The notes under the pieces were generated by a model. The model searched no databases and was not told the DNA's origin. It worked only from the letters and a program-made list of their open reading frames with translations. A stretch of 64,000 bases of DNA from Bartonella apihabitans (GTDB lineage Bacteria > Pseudomonadota > Alphaproteobacteria > Rhizobiales > Rhizobiaceae), in the NCBI RefSeq assembly GCF_030758755.1, contig NZ_CP132387.1:2409001-2473000 (forward strand). The letters run 5' to 3'. Below are positions 37,276-49,639 of the stretch, one piece after another. The first letter of the stretch is position 1, and every line of letters starts with the position of its first letter. The translations under genes were made by a program, and so were the position numbers.

Positions 37276-37920
37276 ATGAGAAAGCTTGAAGGGAAAAAAC
37301 TGGTTGTTGCGACGCACAATTCCGGCAAACTCAGGGAAATAGCCGATCTTATTGGCCCGTTCGGGTTTGAAACCACATCGGCGGGTGAATTGGGACTGGA
37401 AGAACCGGAAGAAACCGGCACGAAATTTGAAGAGAATGCTTATATCAAGGCTTTTTTTGCAGCCAAATCGACGGGATTACCGGCATTGTCGGACGATTCA
37501 GGGCTCGAGGCAGATGCTCTTGACAAGGCACCGGGCGTTTATACTGCCGATTGGGCTATTCAACCTGACGGCCACCGCGATTTCGACAAAGCGATGAAAA
37601 AAGTTGAAGATGCATTGGAAAAGAAGGGTGCAACAACGCCTGATAAACGGCATGGCCGTTTTGTCTCGGTGCTTTGCCTTGCCTGGCCGGATGGTCATGC
37701 GGAATATTTTCGCGGTGAAATCGAAGGTACTTTGGTTTGGCCGCCGCGTGGCAAAAAGGGTTTCGGTTTTGATCCTATCTTCCAACCGGAAGGCTATGAC
37801 AAAACATTCGGTGAAATGACGGCAGAGGAAAAACATGGTTGGAAGCCGGGCGACAAACATGCTTTGTCCCACCGCGCACGGGCTTTCAAACAATTTGCCG
37901 AAGCATTACTGGAAAACTGA
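37276..37920 (+). CDS. rdgB: XTP/dITP diphosphatase (RdgB/HAM1)
   Basis: A 214-residue pyrophosphatase that removes non-canonical purine nucleotides (dITP, XTP) from the pool. The N-terminal [11 protein letters not shown], the metal-binding [31 protein letters not shown] and the GFGFDPIF and LSHRARAF motifs are intact. It begins 13 bp after rph and its stop codon overlaps the start of hemW (TGATG), so the three are one operon. Confidence 0.95.
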   Translation: MRKLEGKKLVVATHNSGKLREIADLIGPFGFETTSAGELGLEEPEETGTKFEENAYIKAFFAAKSTGLPALSDDSGLEADALDKAPGVYTADWAIQPDGHRDFDKAMKKVEDALEKKGATTPDKRHGRFVSVLCLAWPDGHAEYFRGEIEGTLVWPPRGKKGFGFDPIFQPEGYDKTFGEMTAEEKHGWKPGDKHALSHRARAFKQFAEALLEN

Positions 37921-39080
37921 TGGACGAGCCTTTCGGTATTTACGTCCATTGGCCATTTTGTGCCGCCAAATGTCCTTATTGCGACTTCAATTCCTATGTC
38001 CGGTTAAAAGGCGTGGATGAAGACCGTTTTGCCAAAGCTTTTGCAAGAGAGATGGCAACGGTGCGTGAATGGACGGAGCCTCATAAGGCAACGACTGTTT
38101 TTATCGGCGGTGGTACGCCATCGCTGATGTCGCCAAAAACAGTCGAATCACTCTTGAAAAGTATTGATCGTTATTGGCCGATTGTGGACAATGCCGAAAT
38201 CACAATGGAGGCCAATCCTTCGAGCGTCGAGGCCGGGCGTTTTCATGGCTATCGTTCGGCAGGTGTCAACCGGCTTTCCTTGGGCGTTCAATCTTTAAAT
38301 GATGAAGAATTGAAGCGCTTGGGGCGTATTCATAATGTCAAACAGGCACGTTTTGCCATTGGTCTTGCACGCGAGATTTTCCCACGGCTTTCCTTTGACC
38401 TTATTTATGCGCGGCCCCACCAGACATTGCAATCATGGAAAAAAGAGCTGGAAGAAGCAATTGATCTCGCAGCCGACCATCTTTCGCTTTATCAATTGAC
38501 CATTGAAGAAGGGACGGGGTTTGACAGGCTCTATAAAGCCGGAAAACTCAAACTACCCGAGGCGGAATTGAGTGCCGATCTTTATGATCTCACACAGGAA
38601 ATAACCGAAAGTCACGGGCTTCCGGCTTATGAAATATCCAATCATGCGGCCGCCAATGCGCAGTCACAACATAATCTCATTTACTGGCGCTACCAGCAAT
38701 ATGTCGGCATTGGTCCGGGAGCACATGGCAGGTTTCTTCCCGTTTCAAATGTTGATTTTCCGGATAGGCGATTGGTAACGATCACCGAAAAAATTCCCGA
38801 GCGCTGGTTGGAACTCGTTGAAAAACAGGGCCACGGCATTGCGGAAGAAGAACATTTGACAAAAAGCGAGCAGGCAGAAGAAATGTTGCTCATGGGGATG
38901 CGGCTTATCGAGGGGCTTGATCTTGCCCGCTACGAGAAACTGGCAAATCAAGGATTGAACCAGAGCAAAGTTGCCGATCTTCAACAACAAGGCCTTTTAG
39001 AAATGGTGGGCAATAGCCGCATCCGTGCAACCAGAAAAGGCCGCGTGGTTTTAAACCATATTATCAGCGAACTTGCGTGA
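37920..39080 (+). CDS. hemW: Radical SAM heme chaperone HemW
   Basis: A 386-residue radical-SAM protein resembling HemN; the family inserts heme into respiratory enzymes. The 4Fe-4S motif CAAKCPYC is near residue 14, followed by the HemW-type HWPF and the FIGGGTPSLM glycine loop. LGVQSLNDEELKRLGRIHN and DLIYARPHQTL are also characteristic. The start overlaps the rdgB stop; an upstream in-frame ATG inside rdgB is rejected. Converges with the epimerase gene. Confidence 0.93.
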   Translation: MDEPFGIYVHWPFCAAKCPYCDFNSYVRLKGVDEDRFAKAFAREMATVREWTEPHKATTVFIGGGTPSLMSPKTVESLLKSIDRYWPIVDNAEITMEANPSSVEAGRFHGYRSAGVNRLSLGVQSLNDEELKRLGRIHNVKQARFAIGLAREIFPRLSFDLIYARPHQTLQSWKKELEEAIDLAADHLSLYQLTIEEGTGFDRLYKAGKLKLPEAELSADLYDLTQEITESHGLPAYEISNHAAANAQSQHNLIYWRYQQYVGIGPGAHGRFLPVSNVDFPDRRLVTITEKIPERWLELVEKQGHGIAEEEHLTKSEQAEEMLLMGMRLIEGLDLARYEKLANQGLNQSKVADLQQQGLLEMVGNSRIRATRKGRVVLNHIISELA

Positions 39081-39198
39081 GAAATTCTATCCGGTTTTCC
39101 GGATTTGATCGGTTTCTATTTAAAGCAAAATAGAAAATATCACTTTTATAAAAATTGCTTTTGAATTCATAAAGACAAGTTTTGAAAGCGTTCTGGCC

Positions 39199-39606
39199 TT
39201 AAACCTCTTCAAGCTCTACCAATGTTCCATCAAAGTCTTTCGGATGGATGAATAGAACGGGTTTCCCATGTGCGCCGGTTTTAGGATTTCCGTCGCCAAG
39301 AATTCGAATGCCTTCGGCAACAAGTTGGTCGCGCATTTTTAGAATATCATCGACTTCAAAACAGACATGGTGGAGGCCACCATTCGGATTTTTTTCAAGA
39401 AATTTTGCGATTGGTGAATTATCTCCCAACGGGCTCATCAGTTCGAGTTTTGTATTGGGTAGTTCGACGAAAACAATTCTGACACCATGTTCAGGCAAGT
39501 CCTGAACAGGCGAAACATCATTGTTGACAGAACGATAAAGTTCGGCAGCCTGTTCGATATCCGGTACGGCGATTGCGACATGATTCAGTCGGCCAAAGTG
39601 GTACAC
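39199..39606 (-). CDS. mce: Methylmalonyl-CoA epimerase
   Basis: A 135-residue vicinal-oxygen-chelate (glyoxalase-fold) enzyme interconverting (S)- and (R)-methylmalonyl-CoA. The metal ligands are recognisable: His in RLNHVAIAV near residue 8, His in NGGLHHVCFEV near residue 79, and Glu in TLVELEE near the C terminus. It follows the mutase gene by 42 bp on the same strand and supplies that enzyme with the R-isomer; it is the last gene of the pcc operon. Confidence 0.93.
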   Translation of the reverse strand: MYHFGRLNHVAIAVPDIEQAAELYRSVNNDVSPVQDLPEHGVRIVFVELPNTKLELMSPLGDNSPIAKFLEKNPNGGLHHVCFEVDDILKMRDQLVAEGIRILGDGNPKTGAHGKPVLFIHPKDFDGTLVELEEV

Positions 39607-39648
39607 TGGAAAACTCCCTATTGAGCGAAGAAATATAAACTGGTCTCA

Positions 39649-41787
39649 TCAGATATTACGTAATTTTCCTTGTAAAAGATCAAGGATTCTGCTGGCTGCT
39701 TCGACCACATTGGTTCCGGGGCCAAAAACCGCAGCAACACCATTTTCTTTCAAAAATTCGTAATCCTGCCGGGGCACAACGCCGCCACAAACCACGATAA
39801 TATTGGAATTGCGATTTTGCAACGCTTTGACAAGCTGTGGCAACAGGGTTTTATGACCGGCTGCCAGCGAAGAAACACCGATGAGTTGAACCTTGTTTTC
39901 AATAGCCATTTCTGCTGCTTCTTCCGGTGTCTGGAAAAGTGGTTCGGCAATGATTTCGAATCCCATATCGCCGAATGCCGAAGCAATGACTTTTGCTCCG
40001 CGATCGTGACCATCCTGTCCGAGTTTGGCAATCATAATGCGCGGGCGGTGGTCTGTTGTATCGGTGATATCGCTCAAGCGCTGTTTTAATGTTTTATATT
40101 CGGGCTCGTTCGAAAATGCGTTGCCATAGATGTTTTTGACCACTACAGGTTTTGCCGAATGGTCACCGAAAACTTTGCGCATTGCATCCGATATTTCACC
40201 AACCGTTGCGCGCGCCCGTGCGGCTTCCACTGCGGCTTCAAGCAGGTTACCCTTTCCGTTTCTGGCAATATTTTCCAGATTCTTCAATGTGTCAGTGACT
40301 TTCCGGCTATTGCGGGTTTTTTTGATCTTGTTCAGTCGGGCAATTTGTTGGGCACGGACTTTTGTATTATCAATTTCAAGGATATCGATTTTCTTTTCGT
40401 CATCGGAGCGGAATTTATTAACCCCGACGATAATCTCTTCCCCCTTGTCAACGGCCGCCTGACGGGCGGTTGCCGCTTCTTCGATGAGGCGTTTCGGCAA
40501 GCCGTCAATCACCGCTTTGGTCATGCCGCCCATGGCTTCTATCTTGTCAATGAGAGCGGATGCTTTGTCGACGAGTTCTTTAGTAAGCGTTTCGACATAA
40601 TAGGAACCGGCGAGCGGGTCGACGACCTTGGTAAGGCCCATTTCGTTTTGTAAAATCAATTGTGTATTGCGGGCAATGCGCGCCGAAAATTCGGTAGGTA
40701 ACGCGATCGCCTCGTCAAAAGAATTGGTATGAAGCGATTGTGTTCCGCCCAAAACCGCAGCCAATGCTTCATAAGCGGTACGAACAATATTGTTATACGG
40801 GTCCTGTTCTTGAAGAGAAACACCGGAGGTCTGACAATGTGTGCGCAGCATCAGGGAAGACGCTTTTTTAGGTGAAAATTCATGCATAATGCGCGACCAT
40901 AAAAAACGTGCCGCGCGTAATTTTGCCGCTTCCATGAAAAAATTCATGCCAATGGCAAAGAAAAATGAAAGTCGGCCGGCAAATTGGTCAACATCAAGCC
41001 CTTTTTTAAGGGCTGCACGCACATATTCCCGCCCGTCTGCAAGTGTGAAGGCCAGTTCCTGTACAAGCGTGGCGCCCGCTTCCTGCATATGATAACCGGA
41101 AATGGAAATTGAATTGAAGCGGGGCATTTCATTGGCGGTATATTCGATAATATCGGCAATGATGCGCATAGATGCTTCGGGCGGGTAGATATAGGTATTG
41201 CGTACCATAAATTCTTTGAGAATATCGTTCTGGATTGTTCCTGAAAGATCGCGCCTTGCAACGCCCTGTTCTTCACCCGCCACAATAAAATTGGCAAGAA
41301 TGGGTATGACAGCGCCATTCATCGTCATCGAAACAGACATTTTATCAAGCGGAATACCGTCAAAGAGAATTTTCATATCTTCGACTGAATCGATCGCAAC
41401 ACCGGCTTTTCCAACATCTCCCACGACACGCGGATGATCGGAGTCATATCCGCGATGAGTGGCAAGATCAAAAGCGACCGAAAGGCCTTTTTGCCCGCTC
41501 GCAAGGGCTTTCTTATAAAAGATATTCGATTCTTCGGCGGTGGAGAAACCGGCATATTGGCGGATTGTCCACGGCCTTCCGGTATACATTGTCGCTCTGG
41601 GGCCACGCAAAAACGGGTCTAGCCCTGGTAATGTGTCTAAAAGATCGTCGTGAGCGAGATCCTCTTTTGTATAAAGCGGTTTGACATCAATGCCCTCGGC
41701 TGTGTGCCAAACAAGCGTGTCGGGAGAAGCCTTAAGCTCCTTTTCAGCAAGTTTTTTCCACTCGCTTATATCTCCTTTTCCGGCCAT
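39649..41787 (-). CDS. scpA: Methylmalonyl-CoA mutase (single-chain, adenosylcobalamin-dependent)
   Basis: A 712-residue mutase converting (R)-methylmalonyl-CoA to succinyl-CoA. The N-terminal catalytic barrel contains [28 protein letters not shown] near residue 60, and the YDSDHPRV and CQTSGVSL active-site parts. The C-terminal cobalamin domain carries the lower-ligand motif DGHDRG at about residues 592-597 and the GVSSLAAGH and CGGVVP loops. Full length, with no frameshift. It starts 2 bp after the pccA stop. Activity needs adenosylcobalamin, hence the interest of the broken adenosyltransferase at 6.7-7.3 kb. No MeaB chaperone is seen nearby. Confidence 0.96.
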   Translation of the reverse strand: MAGKGDISEWKKLAEKELKASPDTLVWHTAEGIDVKPLYTKEDLAHDDLLDTLPGLDPFLRGPRATMYTGRPWTIRQYAGFSTAEESNIFYKKALASGQKGLSVAFDLATHRGYDSDHPRVVGDVGKAGVAIDSVEDMKILFDGIPLDKMSVSMTMNGAVIPILANFIVAGEEQGVARRDLSGTIQNDILKEFMVRNTYIYPPEASMRIIADIIEYTANEMPRFNSISISGYHMQEAGATLVQELAFTLADGREYVRAALKKGLDVDQFAGRLSFFFAIGMNFFMEAAKLRAARFLWSRIMHEFSPKKASSLMLRTHCQTSGVSLQEQDPYNNIVRTAYEALAAVLGGTQSLHTNSFDEAIALPTEFSARIARNTQLILQNEMGLTKVVDPLAGSYYVETLTKELVDKASALIDKIEAMGGMTKAVIDGLPKRLIEEAATARQAAVDKGEEIIVGVNKFRSDDEKKIDILEIDNTKVRAQQIARLNKIKKTRNSRKVTDTLKNLENIARNGKGNLLEAAVEAARARATVGEISDAMRKVFGDHSAKPVVVKNIYGNAFSNEPEYKTLKQRLSDITDTTDHRPRIMIAKLGQDGHDRGAKVIASAFGDMGFEIIAEPLFQTPEEAAEMAIENKVQLIGVSSLAAGHKTLLPQLVKALQNRNSNIIVVCGGVVPRQDYEFLKENGVAAVFGPGTNVVEAASRILDLLQGKLRNI

Positions 41788-41789
41788 GT

Positions 41790-43796
41790 CTATTCGAACT
41801 CCATGATGGTTTCGTCAACACCGAGACTTTGTCCGACTTTCACCGAAATCTCGCCAATTTTGCTTTTCTTTTCCGACCTCAGCATATTTTCCATTTTCAT
41901 CGCTTCAACGATCGCAAGAGGTTGGCCGATTTCGACTTCATCGCCTTTTTTGACAAAAATCGCGGTAATGACGCCGGGCATCGGGCATAACAACATTTTG
42001 GATGTATCAGGCGGCAGTTTTTTCGGCATGAGTGCTGCAAGGGCAGCAATATTGGGTTCCCTGACATGGGCAATTGCGTCGATACCACCGTGGCGCAATC
42101 TTATGGATGTTCCCTTGACGTCGACCTTCACAACCATGTTTGACAGATCGGAAACAGAAAATTGACAAATAGTCATGCCGGGTAGCCAATGGCTTTCAAG
42201 GGTAATTTGTTCTCCATCGGCAAATTCCAATTTGGCTCCGGCTTTATCAACCTCAATAACCAAAGGAAAAGACTGGTCGAAGATCGACACGACCCATTCA
42301 TTTTTTACAATACGCCGGTGGTTGTCGAGCGTGCCGGAAATCATGGCCGCCCGTTCTTGCAATTTCCAATTGATAAATGCGGCAATAGCTGCAAAGGAAC
42401 GCGCTTCATCCGGCGTTGGCGAGACGCCATGAAAGCCATCGGGAAATTCTTCCGCAATATAGGCGGTGGTTAATTTTCCTTCCTGAAAGCGTTTTTGCCG
42501 CATAACAGCCGAAAGAAAAGGCAAATTGTTTCCGATGCCTTCAAGTTCGAAACTATCGAGCGCTTCTTGCATGGCTTGAATTGCCATTTGGCGATTTTTT
42601 CCCCATGTAACGAGTTTCGAAATCATCGGGTCATAATAGATCGAGATTTCTCCCCCTTCATAAACGCCGCCATCATTACGGATTCTTGTTTCATCATTGT
42701 CATCGGTTGCAACGGGCGGATTATAACGGGTCAGTCTTCCGGTCGAGGGGAGGAAATTCCGATAGGGATCCTCGGCATAAAGGCGGCATTCCAACGCCCA
42801 GCCATTCCGTTTGACGTCATTTTGGGAAAGCGGCAAAGCTTCACCGTCGGCAATACGGATCATCAGTTCGACAAGGTCAAGTCCGGTAATCATTTCGGTG
42901 ACCGGATGTTCAACCTGCAAGCGGGTGTTCATTTCCAAAAAATAGAAATTCCGCTTGCCATCAACGATAAATTCTACCGTACCGGCGGAGTGATAATTGA
43001 CAGCACGGGCGAGAGCAACCGCTTGTTCTCCCATGGCTTTGCGGGTTTTTTCGTCAAGAAAAGGAGAGGGAGCTTCTTCAATCACCTTCTGGTTGCGCCG
43101 CTGGATGGAACATTCTCTTTCATTGAGATAGATAATGTCGCCATGCTTGTCGCCCATGATCTGGATTTCGATATGGCGCGGTTCACTCACAAATTTTTCG
43201 ATAAAAATACGGTCGTCTCCGAAGGATGATTTGGCTTCATTCTTCGATGCTTGAAATCCTTCTCTTGCTTCTTCATCACTCCATGCAATGCGCATGCCTT
43301 TGCCACCACCACCGGCAGAGGCTTTAATCATGACCGGATAGCCGATTTCACGCGCGATTTTTACAGCATGATCTGCATCATCAATGAGCCCCATATGTCC
43401 GGGAACAGTCGAAACACCGGCTTCCGCTGCCAATTTTTTGGAAGTAATCTTGTCCCCCATAGCGCGCATGGCATTTGCCGGTGGCCCGATCAATATAATC
43501 CCTTCCTGTTCCAGACGATCGGCAAAAACAGGATTTTCCGACAAAAAGCCATAGCCCGGATGAACTGCATCGGCATTGCTTTGTTTGACTGCAGCAATGA
43601 TTTTTTCGATGTCGAGATAAGATTGGGATGAAGGCGAGGCGCCAATATGAATAGCCTCATCGGCTTGGCGGACATGAAGAGCATTGGCATCGGCATCCGA
43701 ATAGACAGCAACCGTTTTGATGCCCATTTGTTTTGCTGTACGAATGACGCGACAAGCGATTTCGCCACGATTGGCAATCAGGATTTTTTTAATCAT
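41790..43796 (-). CDS. pccA: Propionyl-CoA carboxylase alpha subunit (biotin carboxylase plus biotin carrier)
   Basis: A 668-residue protein: N-terminal biotin carboxylase ([15 protein letters not shown] start, [17 protein letters not shown]-grasp loop near residue 160, [14 protein letters not shown] near residue 290), a linker domain, and a C-terminal biotinyl domain with the attachment lysine K634 in EAMKMEN. With PccB it makes methylmalonyl-CoA from propionyl-CoA. The ATG at 43796 has a GAGG site; it lies just after the pccB stop. The next gene, the mutase, starts 2 bp after its end. Confidence 0.95.
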   Translation of the reverse strand: MIKKILIANRGEIACRVIRTAKQMGIKTVAVYSDADANALHVRQADEAIHIGASPSSQSYLDIEKIIAAVKQSNADAVHPGYGFLSENPVFADRLEQEGIILIGPPANAMRAMGDKITSKKLAAEAGVSTVPGHMGLIDDADHAVKIAREIGYPVMIKASAGGGGKGMRIAWSDEEAREGFQASKNEAKSSFGDDRIFIEKFVSEPRHIEIQIMGDKHGDIIYLNERECSIQRRNQKVIEEAPSPFLDEKTRKAMGEQAVALARAVNYHSAGTVEFIVDGKRNFYFLEMNTRLQVEHPVTEMITGLDLVELMIRIADGEALPLSQNDVKRNGWALECRLYAEDPYRNFLPSTGRLTRYNPPVATDDNDETRIRNDGGVYEGGEISIYYDPMISKLVTWGKNRQMAIQAMQEALDSFELEGIGNNLPFLSAVMRQKRFQEGKLTTAYIAEEFPDGFHGVSPTPDEARSFAAIAAFINWKLQERAAMISGTLDNHRRIVKNEWVVSIFDQSFPLVIEVDKAGAKLEFADGEQITLESHWLPGMTICQFSVSDLSNMVVKVDVKGTSIRLRHGGIDAIAHVREPNIAALAALMPKKLPPDTSKMLLCPMPGVITAIFVKKGDEVEIGQPLAIVEAMKMENMLRSEKKSKIGEISVKVGQSLGVDETIMEFE

Positions 43797-43804
43797 TTGA
43801 AGCC

Positions 43805-45336
43805 TCAAAGCGGGATAGTGTCATGTTTGCGATCACGATTTTCGACTTTTTTATTGCGAAGGGCGGCAAATGCCCGCGCCACTCTCTTGCGGGTGGAATG
43901 AGGCATAATCACTTCGTCAATAAAACCGCGCTCGGCAGCAATAAAAGGATTGGCAAAACGTTTTTCATATTCTTGCGTCAGGCGGGCAATCTCCTCTTTG
44001 TCATCAAGATGTGACCGGTGGAGAATTTCCGTGGCCCTTTTGCTCCCATGACAGCAATTTCCGCCGTAGGCCAGGCATAGTTGACATCCGCGCCAATGTG
44101 TTTTGATGCCATCACGTCATAGGCGCCGCCATAGGCTTTCCGGGTAATAACCGTCACCATCGGAACGGTTGCCTCGCTATAAGCAAAGAGCAATTTCGAG
44201 CCGTGAATAATAACGCCGTTATATTCCTGCGAAGTACCGGGCAGGAATCCTGGAACATCGACAAGTGTCAGGATCGGAATATTGAAAGCGTCACAGAAGC
44301 GTACAAAGCGTGCACCTTTGCGGGCAGTGTCAATATCAAGACACCCTGCAAGCACCATTGGCTGGTTTGCAACAACACCGATCGTGCGTCCTTCAATACG
44401 GATAAAACCGGTTATGAGATTTTTTGCAAAATTCTCTTTGATCTCGAAAAACGAGCCCTCATCGGCAACACTCAAGATAAGCTCTTTCATGTCGTAGGGC
44501 TTTGTGGATGAATCGGGAATGAGCGTATCAAGCTTCATATCAAGCCGTTCGGTATCATCGTAAAAAGGCCGCACAGGCGGCTTTTCTTTGCTGTTTAACG
44601 GCAAATAGTCGAAAAGCAACCGGATATTTTCCAGTGCTTCAATATCATTTTCAAAAGCCCCGTCAGCAACGGAAGACTTTTTGGTGTGGGTTGTTGCTCC
44701 ACCCAATTCTTCGGCAGTGACAATTTCATTGGTGACGGTTTTTACCACATCGGGTCCAGTGACAAACATATAGGATGAGTCACGAACCATAAAAATAAAA
44801 TCGGTCATTGCCGGTGAATAGACGGCTCCACCGGCACAAGGTCCCATGATAACGGAAATTTGTGGTATCACACCTGAAGCTTCGACATTGCGACGGAAAA
44901 CTTCGGCGTAACCTGCAAGCGAGGCAACACCTTCCTGAATGCGTGCACCACCGGAATCATTAAGGCCGATAACCGGCGCACCATTGCGCGCAGCCATATC
45001 CATGATTTTGCAAATTTTTTGCGCATGGGTTTCAGAGAGCGAACCGCCAAGAACGGTAAAATCCTGAGAAAAAACGTAAACCTGTCGGCCGTTGATTGTT
45101 CCCCAGCCGGTAACCACGCCATCGCCCGCGTATTTTTGATTTTCCATGCCGAAGTCGGTACAACGGTGATTGACGAACATGTCATATTCTTCAAAAGAAC
45201 CGGCATCGAGAAGAACCTCTATGCGTTCGCGCGCCGTGAGTTTGCCTTTTTTATGTTGAGCTTCTATGCGACGCTCGCCGCCGCCAAGGCGGGCACTTTG
45301 GCGTCGTTCTTCCAATTGTTGCAATGTTGCAAGCAT
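43805..45336 (-). pseudogene. pccB: Propionyl-CoA carboxylase beta subunit, frameshifted near the 3' end
   Basis: The carboxyltransferase subunit. The frame from the ATG at 45336 (GAGGGAG upstream) encodes the family sequence, including [14 protein letters not shown] and [12 protein letters not shown], up to [10 protein letters not shown]. There it shifts at a CCC run (44035-44037; GGG coding strand). Adding one G restores [20 protein letters not shown] and the remaining tail to a stop at 43805, giving 510 residues, the expected length. As written about 75 C-terminal residues are replaced by a 13-residue tail, which would remove part of the subunit interface. All other pathway genes are intact, so a sequence error is quite possible. 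Confidence 0.9.
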
Positions 45337-45564
45337 TGTTTCTCCCTCGGTTTTCAAAAATCGCTAAAGCGCATCCCTTTATGGTTTTTTGTGATGCTGT
45401 TATGCGAGGAATAGATACCGAAAAAAAAGAAAAGGCGCGTTTTCTCTTTCCGCAGCCTTTTCTTTTCCTCCCACATGTATTCGATCAATAAAGGCGAAGC
45501 CTTTTTCCTCCACAATTCAAAGCTATCACAGCGAAAAAAATAATAAAGCTTGATCGTGTGCGAA

Positions 45565-45610
45565 TGCATAAGTTATAAAAATGCAAATTGTAAATTGCGA
45601 AATTGTGAAA
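45565..45610. promoter_or_regulatory. Cluster of TTTGCAAA-like sites before the PccR-type regulator gene
   Basis: Between the divergent pccB and regulator genes, successive ATGCAAAT, TGTAAAT, TGCGAAAT and TGTGAAAA words repeat every 7-8 bases right up to the regulator start codon. The Rhodobacter PccR regulator is reported to bind TTTGCAAA-type sites, so these are plausible operators for autoregulation and pcc control. Assignment by motif resemblance only. Confidence 0.5.
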
Positions 45611-45611
45611 A

Positions 45612-47030
45612 ATGGCTATCGGGAAACTTTATATCGGGCGGAGAGTACGCAAATTGCGGGAAGACCAGCAATTGACGCAAGCCCATTTTGCCGAGCGTAT
45701 CGGCATTTCTACCTCATATCTCAATCAGATCGAAAATAACCAGCGGCCAGTTTCAGCTGCTGTTCTCCTTTCTTTGGCTGAAAAATTCCATATCGATATT
45801 TCCAGTCTTTCTTCCGGCGAGGATGACCGTTTGTTGTCGGCTTTGAGTGAAACTTTGAGCGATCCGCTATTTAGAAATAATCGGGCAGGCATGCAGGAAT
45901 TAAGGCTTATTACGCAAAATGCGCCGGGTCTTGCGCGTGCACTTATTACGTGTCATCAGGCCTATCGGCTGGCTTCCGAACAATTGGCAAGTACCGATGG
46001 CCGGTTACAGGCAAGTGGCCTCACGGAAGTTTTACCTTATGAAGAGGTGCGAGACTTTTTCCATTTTGTCGATAATTATATCGACGATCTCGACCGGAGC
46101 GCCGAATGGCTCGCCGCCGAAATCGGTATCGGTGAAAATGACAATCATTCCGCCATTATCCAGCGACTTGAAGAACGCCATCAAGTTCTCGTACGCTGGG
46201 GCACAGACGATAATGGCATGGTTCGTCAATTTGACCCCAAGAGCCGCGTTTTGACGCTAAATCCTTATGTCGCGCCACAGCAACGCACGTTCCAACTGGC
46301 GGTCCAGCTTGCACAGTTTGAAGCGGATTCACTTTGCGACGAGATTATCAAAAAAGCCTCATTCAAATCGGAAGAAGCCAACGAGATTTGCCGCATCGGA
46401 CTTTACAACTATTTCGCCGGTGCACTGGTTTTGCCCTATAAACCTTTTTTGCGCACCGCCAATTTGTTACGTCATGATATCGAATTGCTCGCTGCCCGTT
46501 TTAGTGTGTCATTGGAACAGGTTTGCCACCGGCTTTCGACCTTGCAACGCCCCGGTGAAAAAGGGGTGCCGATTTTCTTCGCCCGCATTGATCGCGCCGG
46601 CAATATAACCAAACGGCACAGCGCCGTGAAATTGCAATTTGGCCGCTATGGTGCGGCTTGTCCTGTCTGGAATGCCCATCAGGCCTTTGAAACTCCCGGA
46701 AATATCATACGACAACTTGCCGAAACGCCCGATGGCGTGCGTTATCTTTGTCTGGCTGTACAGGTAGTAAAACGGAACGGTGGCTATCACAGTCCGCATC
46801 CCCATTATGCTCTGGCTTTCGGTTGCGAAATATCGAATGCTTCGCAATTTGTTTATGCCGATGGTCTTAACCTCGAAAATAACGCAGCTTACGAGCCGAT
46901 AGGTATTTCATGCCGGATTTGTTCGCGGACTGCTTGTCCTAGTCGGGCAGCTCCACCGCTCAAGCATAAGCTGTCGGTCAATTATAATGAGCGCGATGTG
47001 TTGCCTTATAGATTGGAACAAATCGGCTAA
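45612..47030 (+). CDS. Short-chain fatty acyl-CoA regulator (ScfR/PccR type, XRE family)
   Basis: A 472-residue regulator. An N-terminal XRE helix-turn-helix (about residues 10-65, TQAHFAERIGISTSYLNQIENNQRPVS) precedes an IrrE-like DUF955 region without a clear HExxH zinc motif. A C-terminal DUF2083 domain with the cysteine cluster CRICSRTACPSR near residue 440 follows. This architecture is that of ScfR regulators such as PccR of Rhodobacter, which sense propionyl-CoA-type esters and activate the carboxylase genes. It is divergent from pccB, 275 bp apart, so it very likely controls the pcc operon and perhaps prpE. Confidence 0.9.
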   Translation: MAIGKLYIGRRVRKLREDQQLTQAHFAERIGISTSYLNQIENNQRPVSAAVLLSLAEKFHIDISSLSSGEDDRLLSALSETLSDPLFRNNRAGMQELRLITQNAPGLARALITCHQAYRLASEQLASTDGRLQASGLTEVLPYEEVRDFFHFVDNYIDDLDRSAEWLAAEIGIGENDNHSAIIQRLEERHQVLVRWGTDDNGMVRQFDPKSRVLTLNPYVAPQQRTFQLAVQLAQFEADSLCDEIIKKASFKSEEANEICRIGLYNYFAGALVLPYKPFLRTANLLRHDIELLAARFSVSLEQVCHRLSTLQRPGEKGVPIFFARIDRAGNITKRHSAVKLQFGRYGAACPVWNAHQAFETPGNIIRQLAETPDGVRYLCLAVQVVKRNGGYHSPHPHYALAFGCEISNASQFVYADGLNLENNAAYEPIGISCRICSRTACPSRAAPPLKHKLSVNYNERDVLPYRLEQIG

Positions 47031-47608
47031 ACTTGAAGTCAATTTATGGTGCTTTTGACAGGTTCAGCTTAAAAAAGCGGAACCGGCTGAATATGCTTGC
47101 TTTGGTCGTTTCAGAAAAATTGTTTTGAAGAAACGACGGTTCGGACGGGTTAAACAGAGTTTTAGAGTTTGCCCGTTGATTTTAATGCAAGAATAAACAA
47201 GTCGGACGTTCGAGCAGTTTTTGATCAATAAGGATGACAGTTGCGGCAATAAGCTGATTGATCGAAAGATTATGAAGGGAGAGATATATCTCCCTCGTAT
47301 TGTTAGCTCATATCATGCGCAAGGCATTAACTTTTCCGCACCGCATCTGGTATTTCTTTCCCCGCTGCATTTCGCATTTCCGAGTTTTAAAATACATGAA
47401 ACCGGTGCTGCTGCTTGTTGACATTTTATAGGTGCATAGCCGGAAATAGCATAGTGAACCGTTAAAACCGGCCTTGGAAGTTATAAAGCGAGAGTGTGAA
47501 TCTAATCATTTGAATGGTCATTCACACCCCCGATGATTTTCTAGTCAATTACGTGCCGTTGAAGGGTTAAAAAGCCCGATCAACCGGCTTTTCGAAATCG
47601 GATAACGG
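47031..47608. other. Intergenic region, no gene seen
   Basis: These 578 bases between converging genes show no credible gene. The only structure noted is a small hairpin GGGAGA/TCTCCC (47277-47294) that also resembles a ribosome-binding sequence. Confidence 0.45.
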
Positions 47609-48598
<990 letters not shown>

Positions 48599-48748
48599 GC
48601 TGAAACTCCTCTTAATTTTTTCGTGCGTTCAGGTTTTTAACGTATTTTGCTGTTGCCAAAGTTTTAGAGGAATATTTATTGTTTGTTTATACTATTTAAT
48701 TCGCTAAATATGATCTAAAAATTAGAACAATTGAAGGGCACGGGATTT

Positions 48749-49639
48749 ATGGACAGGCAACAACTCTCCCATTTGCTCATTTTCGAGACAGTGGTGGAAG
48801 AAGGTAGTTTCCGGACAGCGGCAAAAAGACTGAATATTGCGCCGTCTGCGGTATCTTATGCCATCGGAAAACTGGAAGAAAGTCTGGGTGTCCAACTTTT
48901 CAACCGTACAACGCGCAGTCTTGGCTTGAGCGAAGCAGGCAAGGTTCTTATGCACGAAACCGCTTCTGCTCTTAGAGTGATCGAGGATGGTTTTAATGCC
49001 GCCAAAGCAACCCATAACAAAATATCGGGTTTGTTGCGCATAAATACCGGCTATTCGGCAGCCAAGTTTGTGATCGCGCCCTATTTGGGGGCATTCAGTG
49101 AAGCTTATCCCGATATTACCCTTGATCTCGTCATCGACAATCGTTTTGTTGATATTGTCAAATCGGGTTATGACGCGGGCATCCGTATCCATGAACAAGT
49201 TGAGAAGGATATGGTCGCGGCAAAAATAGGGGGAGATTTGAAAAGCGTTCTCGTGGCAACGCCAAAATATTTCGAAACACATCCGGCTCCCCGCCATCCG
49301 ACCGATCTGAAAAATCATAAAGCAATTTTATACCGGTTTAACGAAAAGCGTACTTATGTTTGGGAATTTGAAAAGGGGCGGAAAAAATATACAGTCACAC
49401 CACCGGAACAACTTATTCTCAACAATCATCAATTGGTGGTTGATGCGGTGCTTCAAAATGCCGGACTTGCCTATGTTTTCGAAAATTATGTAAGGGACGC
49501 AATCAAGGACGGTAAGCTTATCAAAGTGATGGAAGATTGGACGCCACCTTTTCCCGGATTTTATATCTATTATCCGCAACAAAAAATGCGTGCAGCGCTA
49601 CGTGCTTTTATCGATTTTTTTATTGCGCATAATCGTTGA
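48749..49639 (+). CDS. LysR-family transcriptional regulator
   Basis: A 296-residue regulator with an N-terminal winged helix-turn-helix (about residues 3-62, SFRTAAKRLNIAPSAVSYAIGKLEESLGVQLFNRTTRSLGLSEAG) and a periplasmic-binding-like effector domain of the CrgA/DsdC-like group. The ATG at 48749 has a GGGA site; a TTG at 48731 would add six residues. It is divergent from the aldo/keto reductase gene, which it probably regulates through the shared 150-bp region. Confidence 0.9.
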   Translation: MDRQQLSHLLIFETVVEEGSFRTAAKRLNIAPSAVSYAIGKLEESLGVQLFNRTTRSLGLSEAGKVLMHETASALRVIEDGFNAAKATHNKISGLLRINTGYSAAKFVIAPYLGAFSEAYPDITLDLVIDNRFVDIVKSGYDAGIRIHEQVEKDMVAAKIGGDLKSVLVATPKYFETHPAPRHPTDLKNHKAILYRFNEKRTYVWEFEKGRKKYTVTPPEQLILNNHQLVVDAVLQNAGLAYVFENYVRDAIKDGKLIKVMEDWTPPFPGFYIYYPQQKMRAALRAFIDFFIAHNR

